A stretch of DNA of 64,000 nucleotides, taken from positions 1 through 64,000 of the forward strand of contig CAJNDS010000408.1 of the NCBI GenBank assembly GCA_905221605.1. Direction: 5' to 3'. Positions 60,411 through 64,000 of the stretch are shown piece after piece. The DNA is from Symbiodinium natans. Taxonomy: Eukaryota > Sar > Dinophyceae > Suessiales > Symbiodiniaceae. Every line of letters begins with the position of its first letter. The stretch's first letter is position 1. The position numbers and the translations under genes are program-made. A model generated the notes under the pieces. It was not told where the DNA came from. It worked only from the letters and a program-made list of their open reading frames with translations, and made no database searches.

Positions 60411-63400
60411 TCTGCTAAAGTTCACAAGCGTCATTGGCTGCTGCTTGTGAGGTCGTGGCACCCTGCTCTTCCATCAGCCTGCGCATTGCGGAGGGCCCGC
60501 TGGGCCTGACGGTTCCAGGTGTGCAGATCATTCTCCATTAGATTAATATGGATTATGCAGCTTTGTGCAGCCTCAGCACGTTTTTGGCGAGGACGTGAGA
60601 CTTGGAACTTGACCGCTGGACCGCACATCAGCGTGTCGGAAGCTTAAGCTCGAATACGTAGCGCTTTTTTGGGGGTGGGTGTATACGCGTATGCTTTTGG
60701 ATTTTGTTTTGCATGCCAGTCCTTGATGCCTTCCAGCCTTTCAGGGTCTTCATGGTGGCCATTTCAATGTCCACTCGTTCCCAAAACCTCTCAAACCTAC
60801 AGCCCAGTATCTGACATGATCTGAGTCAGGCGAAGACCACAGTCATGGGGTCTCCTTCCTTGACCGCCCAATTGCCTCCCAAGATTGCCTGGGGCCCGCA
60901 TCGAACTGCGATTGGATTCCCCCAAGCGAAAATTGCGGCTCTCCTATCAAGGGGGGGGATGGGGGGAATGAGGTTGTTGGGGCATTGGGGGGAGAGGGGG
61001 AATGCGACGGAGGCCGAGGTGAACGTTTGAACGCGTTTCATGAGTTTCATTCATTCCATTCAAGTTCCGTTTATTCCATTCATTCCGTTAATTCTTTCAT
61101 CCATCCATTCATTCATTCGTTCGTTCATTCGCATAGTCATCACATTCGCACGGAGTATGTGTTACAGGGTGCAACACACTGACCTCGAGGCAGCGCCTGA
61201 CACCTCGCAGCTTTCAGGTGACCTGCACGCAAGTGATGCCAGGACGCAGTCCGGGTCTTGGGAGATGTGACGTAAAGGAGATTTGTAGAGTGACGTAAAT
61301 GACTGGACCCGCAGAAATATGAACATCCCCACGCTGTCCCTAAAACCCAAGGCACGGATTTAAAGTTGCAGCGTTGGGAGGGAGTGCTTTGCTGGGGTTG
61401 AGGGCAGCATGTCATCTGCAGCGGAAGAAGAAATGCATAGCATTCAGTGTCTGTTGGGATCCTTGGTGTTTTGAGTTTGGTGGGTCAGTGATCTCTTGTG
61501 ATGACAACAGCACTGTTTTGAGATTGAATGAGATCTAGAAAGATTGGCAATAAAGGGTCCATGCATGATCCTTAGAGGGCCCCACCAACGCCTCAGTTAC
61601 AAAACCAAGGCCTTACCTGTAAATAAAGTTTTCGTGAACAAAATGCCACGGGCAGCTATAGAAGATCAGGTTCTCGTATCGGCGGTTCTCGTTTCGGCGG
61701 GCTTGCTTCAGAAAAATGTGGGGTAAAGAGGTGTTGCTACGTTACATGACGGTTTCATGTGTTTCTTGTCTGACACAGCGCTGGTGTGCAGGAAGGAGTG
61801 AGATGGGGGCCTTCTGTCGTTATATTTCGACTGGCATGCGAAACATTGCGAAACCCTGTCGAAGTCGCCCTGCGCAGGACCTGTGCGGCTTATTGGTGAA
61901 GTGTGGTGCGGCTGGCCTGTTGAAACTGTTTGGGTCCGTTTGGCTTTGAGTGGCGGAGTGAATCCATGTTCGGCGCTGCCAGGCATGCGCCGGTGGATTC
62001 AGCACATGGGGAGATTTTTGTCGCTTGGATTCATGGCATGCTCGAAAGCAAGCATCCCGACGAGTGAGGGGGGAGGGGTGCTGAGCATGTGCTAAGCAAT
62101 CATGTTCCAAGGTGGACCGTGTAATGCTGTGGCTCCGCTGCTCTGTGCCAGCGAGGGTGCAGGTGCGGTCTGAAGTTCCACAAGTGCTATGTTGCACCAG
62201 CTTGCATTCTTGAGAGTTGAAGGCGACAGCTGAGCTGGACGATGTAGACATTCTTTCGGTTGCAGATGCGCAGAAGGATGGCTACAGTAAGAGTGTTGCG
62301 GCAGGGTTTCGAATGTCTCGACCAGCAGGGTTCCCAACCGGGTCGTTGCGTCACTGCAGGATCGAGGGAACGTACTTGGAGTCCAGTTGGTGACCAAGCC
62401 GTTGTGCACATTGTGGCTTCGATTGTGGCTTGTGGCAGTGGATTGACAGTGAGATGTCCGCATGACGGCCATCAGGCGTGGAAGAGACACTGCCTTCAGG
62501 GCGCGCTTTACTGATGCTTTCGGAAGGACACTAAGTCACTATGTTGTTTCAATTCATGTTTCAATCATGGTGGCATTTGCCCAGATCTGCCCAGCACCAG
62601 GACGATCTTGAATGCATCTGAGTATTGGCTCCGCTGGTCGCTCCTTCCCACCGGAAAGGATGTGCTGTCCGTTCCGTTTCAGAAGGCTTCAAGACCAAGG
62701 CTTGATCTTCGCACTTGCATGCTGCTTTCCACATTCAGGCGTGGCTGTCCGCCAGCAAAGAGGCTCCCAGAAGTGTTTTTATCTTAGGTGCACCGTGCCA
62801 GCACTGTTAGCAAAGTGGGGAGGGAGGGCAGTGTTTTCTTGTGACAGGACCTTTCGATGGCCTCTCTCGTTGTGCCGGGAGATGCCACGGTAGGCGCCAC
62901 AGCACGGCTGAAGCTGGAGGCCTGAGGGCTCATGCCGCGTGACCACACTCCCGACCCCCTTCAGAACTACATTGAGACATATTGAGAACCATTTCAAACA
63001 CATCTTGGGACAGATCTTGGTGTGTCCTTTGAGACTGAGAGGTGTCGCTGCCCCCCTCGAGCCTTTGCGCTTCGGCTGCCACGCTTGCTGCCTTGCCACT
63101 TCCCAGCGATGATCTGGGAGTGGTGGTTGCCCGGAAGCTGGACACGTGGCCAATGCTGTGATACAGCATTCTATGGGGTACAAACTATGTTGTTCACGAG
63201 GGCACTCCAGGCATTCTCTGGCGATGCTCTGGAATGGGCGAGGAGTAGACCTTTCTCACCGGCTGAGGAGAAGAGTTTAACAACCCCACACTGAGGATGG
63301 GGAACAATGGAGAATCCAGCTGGTCGCCTCTAGTGATTCTAGTGCTACGCTTGTACTACAAAACAAGTAACATCCAGCCGGCTTACAGAAGCAACCTTTT

Positions 63401-63710
63401 GCGGCATGGTCCCATGGGTCCCAGAGTACGAAAAGAGATATGGACCCCACCTACAGCGACAAGGCCTTTCACTCTCCTAGCCAATGTTGTCCGTCACTCA
63501 TATGAATTCGTTTCACTCTTCATATGCTTCATTGATTGGCTGCCTTTTTCTGCGTGCACTGGGTAGTCAGCTGCAAGTCTTGTCTGTCCTTTCGGTCGAC
63601 GCTGTTCTCCGGTGGCTTCTCGAGCAACTGCTCTTGCTTTCGATCCTGCTAGTTAATGTTGTTAATCTTACATTGTATCATGGTGTATCATGGTGTCATA
63701 TTGGTGTCAT
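60411..63710. other. Region without recognised gene
   Basis: No convincing exon. Contains a (CATT)n/(TTCG)n tetranucleotide tract at about 61038-61135. Other frames are short and without motifs. Confidence 0.4.
61038..61135. repeat. Tetranucleotide-rich tract (CATT/TTCG)
   Basis: CATTCATTCATTCGTTCGTT and related words. Confidence 0.8.
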
Positions 63711-63741
63711 TTGGCTCTCTCTCTCTCTCTCTCTCTCTCTT
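63711..63741. repeat. (CT)n microsatellite
   Basis: About fifteen TC/CT dinucleotides. Confidence 0.95.
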
Positions 63742-63850
63742 GGGAAACGAACTCGTAACTGAACTTAACAAGGAACTTCGCTGGCCGGGCCATCCAGAGA
63801 AGCCACGGTTTGCTATGTTCAAGAACCTGTGTCCCGGCCGCGAGAGATGC

Positions 63851-63910
63851 AACTTGATGTAACTTGATGTAACTTGATGTAACTTGATGTAACTTGATGT
63901 AACTTGATGT
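63851..63910. repeat. 10 bp minisatellite, six copies (AACTTGATGT)
   Basis: Six perfect decamers. The reverse complement (ACATCAAGTT) shares ACATCAA with the decamer at 45921-46260. Confidence 0.97.
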
Positions 63911-64000
63911 AACTGGCTATTACTGTCTTAACGGCTTAAGTGGAACTTGACTATGAAACTCAAGTACAACACTTGTACAGCAATCATGTTTCGTGTTTTT

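Overview
The window looks like nuclear DNA of a dinoflagellate, probably close to Symbiodiniaceae. The reasons are TTTAGGG/CCCTAAA telomere-type repeats, introns with mostly GC-AG borders, tiny exons in long non-coding stretches, heavy tandem repetition and a load of retroelements. No bacterial operon, rRNA, tRNA or CRISPR array was seen. The taxon is an inference.

1-25765: a higher-order tandem repeat. Each macro-unit is a TG-rich block (U), one or more ~0.5 kb units (S), and a ~1.05 kb block (L) ending in (TG)n. S occurs once in the first macro-unit, four times in the second and at least twice in the third, always behind a ~40 bp inverted repeat.

3228-21757: inside the third S copy sits a tyrosine-recombinase retrotransposon of the DIRS order (element A, ~9.5 kb of its own sequence). 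A second, related element (B, 10324-19342, 9019 bp) is inserted in A's pol gene. Both have complete split direct repeats (A1 - genes - B1 A2 B2). Both carry, in order, a short leader ORF, a tyrosine recombinase, a Gag-like zinc-finger protein and a long Pol. Pol contains a putative 2-oxoglutarate/Fe(II) dioxygenase domain (HxDxxN...H...R), a C5-methyltransferase-like domain (FCGTAG / PPCG / ENP), reverse transcriptase and RNase H. Gag and Pol share a frame and are separated by one TGA, in element B in the context TGA-CTA, which suggests stop-codon readthrough. Element B also has six hairpins with covarying stems between its recombinase and gag genes. A retroelement carrying both a possible DNA-base oxygenase and a possible DNA methyltransferase is the main candidate for an undescribed system, notable because dinoflagellate DNA is rich in 5-hydroxymethyluracil.

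25766-36398: mostly non-coding. It holds a broken RNase H fragment of a third DIRS-type element (28.2-28.8 kb), degenerate telomere-like tracts and AT-rich microsatellites.

36399-43042 (+): a multi-exon gene for an RNA-binding protein with two RRMs, a Pro/Tyr/Gly-rich region built from phase-consistent micro-exons, and an Arg/Ser tail. One intron region holds a 364 bp insertion with inverted ends, a 9 bp target duplication and a core of about 34 CCCTAAA repeats.

43043-64000: scattered candidate exons of unidentified genes (47.1, 48.5, 49.0, 51.9 and 54.7-55.5 kb), a broken zinc-finger gene with an inverted partial duplicate (57-58 kb), a 94 bp MITE with a 9 bp target duplication (59.7 kb), a 40 bp perfect palindrome (51.5 kb) and three separate 10 bp-period arrays (45.9, 60.3, 63.85 kb).
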